Assembly: GCA_017616575.1 (NCBI GenBank)
Contig: JAFZXW010000145.1
Location: forward strand, 1-6,282
DNA: 6,282 nucleotides
Reading direction: 5' to 3'
From: Candidatus Methanomethylophilaceae archaeon
GTDB taxonomy: Archaea; Thermoplasmatota; Thermoplasmata; Methanomassiliicoccales; Methanomethylophilaceae
Below the pieces are notes generated by a model, which was given only the letters and a program-made list of their open reading frames with translations, was not told where the DNA came from and did not search any database. Positions 5,799-6,282 of this stretch are shown piece after piece (positions within the stretch are counted from its first letter, which is position 1; every line of letters starts with the position of its first letter). Position numbers and translations under genes: made by a program.

Positions 5799-6282
5799 TT
5801 GAGCAGGACGCTATTCACCGTCGGTCCGGTCAACGTGGAGGCCGACGTACTCCAGTCTATGACGAAGCCTATGATCACCCACAGGTGCAAAGAGTACAAG
5901 GAGCTGCACGCGGGGATCGTGGAGAAGATCAAGAAGGCCTTGGACACCGACATGGACGTGTTCCTCGTCGGAGGGTCGGCCACCATCATGCTGGAGGCGG
6001 CCGTCAGGAACGGCGTCTCGGAGAAGATGCTCGGCATCACCAACGGGTCCTTCGGGAACAGGTCCATCGAGCTCGGCGAGCTCAACGGGAAGGCCGTGGA
6101 CAAGGTCCAGGTCCCCTGGGGCAAGGCCATGAAGCCCGCGGACATCGCGGGGAAGGTCGCCAAGGACACCGAGGCGGTATGCTGGGTCAGCAACGAGTCC
6201 TCCACCGGCGTGTTCAGCGACTCAGTCGCCCTGGCCAAGGAGGTCCGTTCCCAGAACCCGGACGCGCTCGTCATGGTCGACG
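5799..6282 (+). CDS. Class V PLP-dependent aminotransferase (alanine-glyoxylate/phosphoserine type), 3'-truncated
   Basis: The first 161 codons of a fold-type I, class V aminotransferase, cut by the right edge; family members are usually about 360-390 residues. It begins MSRTLFTVGPVNVEADVL, matching the family's N-terminal 'GP..v...v' segment that lines the active site. Further family landmarks are GGSATIMLEAAVRN (residues 58-71), the cofactor-phosphate loop; TNGSFGNRS (81-89); and SNESSTGV (131-138), equivalent to the HNETSTG motif. The last residue, D161 in VMVD, is at the position of the aspartate that bonds the cofactor's pyridine nitrogen. The catalytic lysine lies beyond the window. Substrates could be alanine, serine or phosphoserine as donor, with glyoxylate, pyruvate or 2-oxoglutarate as acceptor. 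In archaea some class V enzymes serve serine biosynthesis. The start is TTG with a good ribosome-binding site, so an ATG-only search misses it. Confidence 0.88.
   Translation, partial: MSRTLFTVGPVNVEADVLQSMTKPMITHRCKEYKELHAGIVEKIKKALDTDMDVFLVGGSATIMLEAAVRNGVSEKMLGITNGSFGNRSIELGELNGKAVDKVQVPWGKAMKPADIAGKVAKDTEAVCWVSNESSTGVFSDSVALAKEVRSQNPDALVMVD

Noticed and set aside
5744..6274. Minus-strand open frame of 176 codons at the right end
   Set aside because: It overlaps the TTG-started class V aminotransferase, whose motifs (TVGPVNV, NESSTG, VMVD) are clear, and it covers the promoter as well.

Overview
The window most likely comes from a GC-rich archaeon of the Thermoplasmatota, probably a host-associated Methanomassiliicoccales (Methanomethylophilaceae-like) methanogen. 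Three things suggest this. Short AT-rich TATA-type boxes stand out in an otherwise GC-rich sequence, about 40-60 bases upstream of two starts. One protein combines InlB/Listeria-Bacteroides-type repeats with BspA-type leucine-rich repeats, a known style of gut-clade adhesin-like protein. The two aminotransferases also look archaeal in style. The assignment is an inference: a GC-rich gut bacterium is not excluded, and one of the two promoters also fits a bacterial sigma70 pattern.

Layout, all genes on the + strand. (1) Positions 1-4448 hold the 3' part of a very large repeat-built surface or secreted protein, open at the left edge. Its first ~620 visible residues are about seven and a half InlB-type beta repeats. 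The remaining ~860 residues are five consecutive modules, each with a beta-rich header, a run of LRR_5 units and a conserved closing motif. It ends exactly at a module boundary with no visible membrane anchor. (2) Positions 4449-4570 are intergenic: a perfect 7-bp hairpin capped by UUCG just after the stop, a small ACTGG/CCAG repeat cluster, then a TATA-like box. (3) Positions 4571-5725 encode a complete class I PLP-dependent aminotransferase of the aspartate-aminotransferase type with all the usual catalytic residues. (4) Positions 5726-5798 are intergenic: an AT-rich promoter box abutting a G6/C6 inverted repeat, then a ribosome-binding site. (5) Positions 5799-6282 hold the first 161 codons of a class V PLP aminotransferase (alanine-glyoxylate / serine / phosphoserine type), starting at TTG and cut by the right edge just before its catalytic lysine.

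The two aminotransferases are adjacent and codirectional, which suits amino-acid metabolism (transamination among aspartate, glutamate, alanine, serine or phosphoserine). Each has its own apparent promoter, so they may be separately regulated. The surface protein is functionally unrelated and probably ends its own transcription unit at the UUCG hairpin. No RNA genes, CRISPR arrays, insertion sequences or prophage genes were seen. The most interesting material is the higher-order repeat structure of the giant protein and the inverted repeat sitting on the second promoter.
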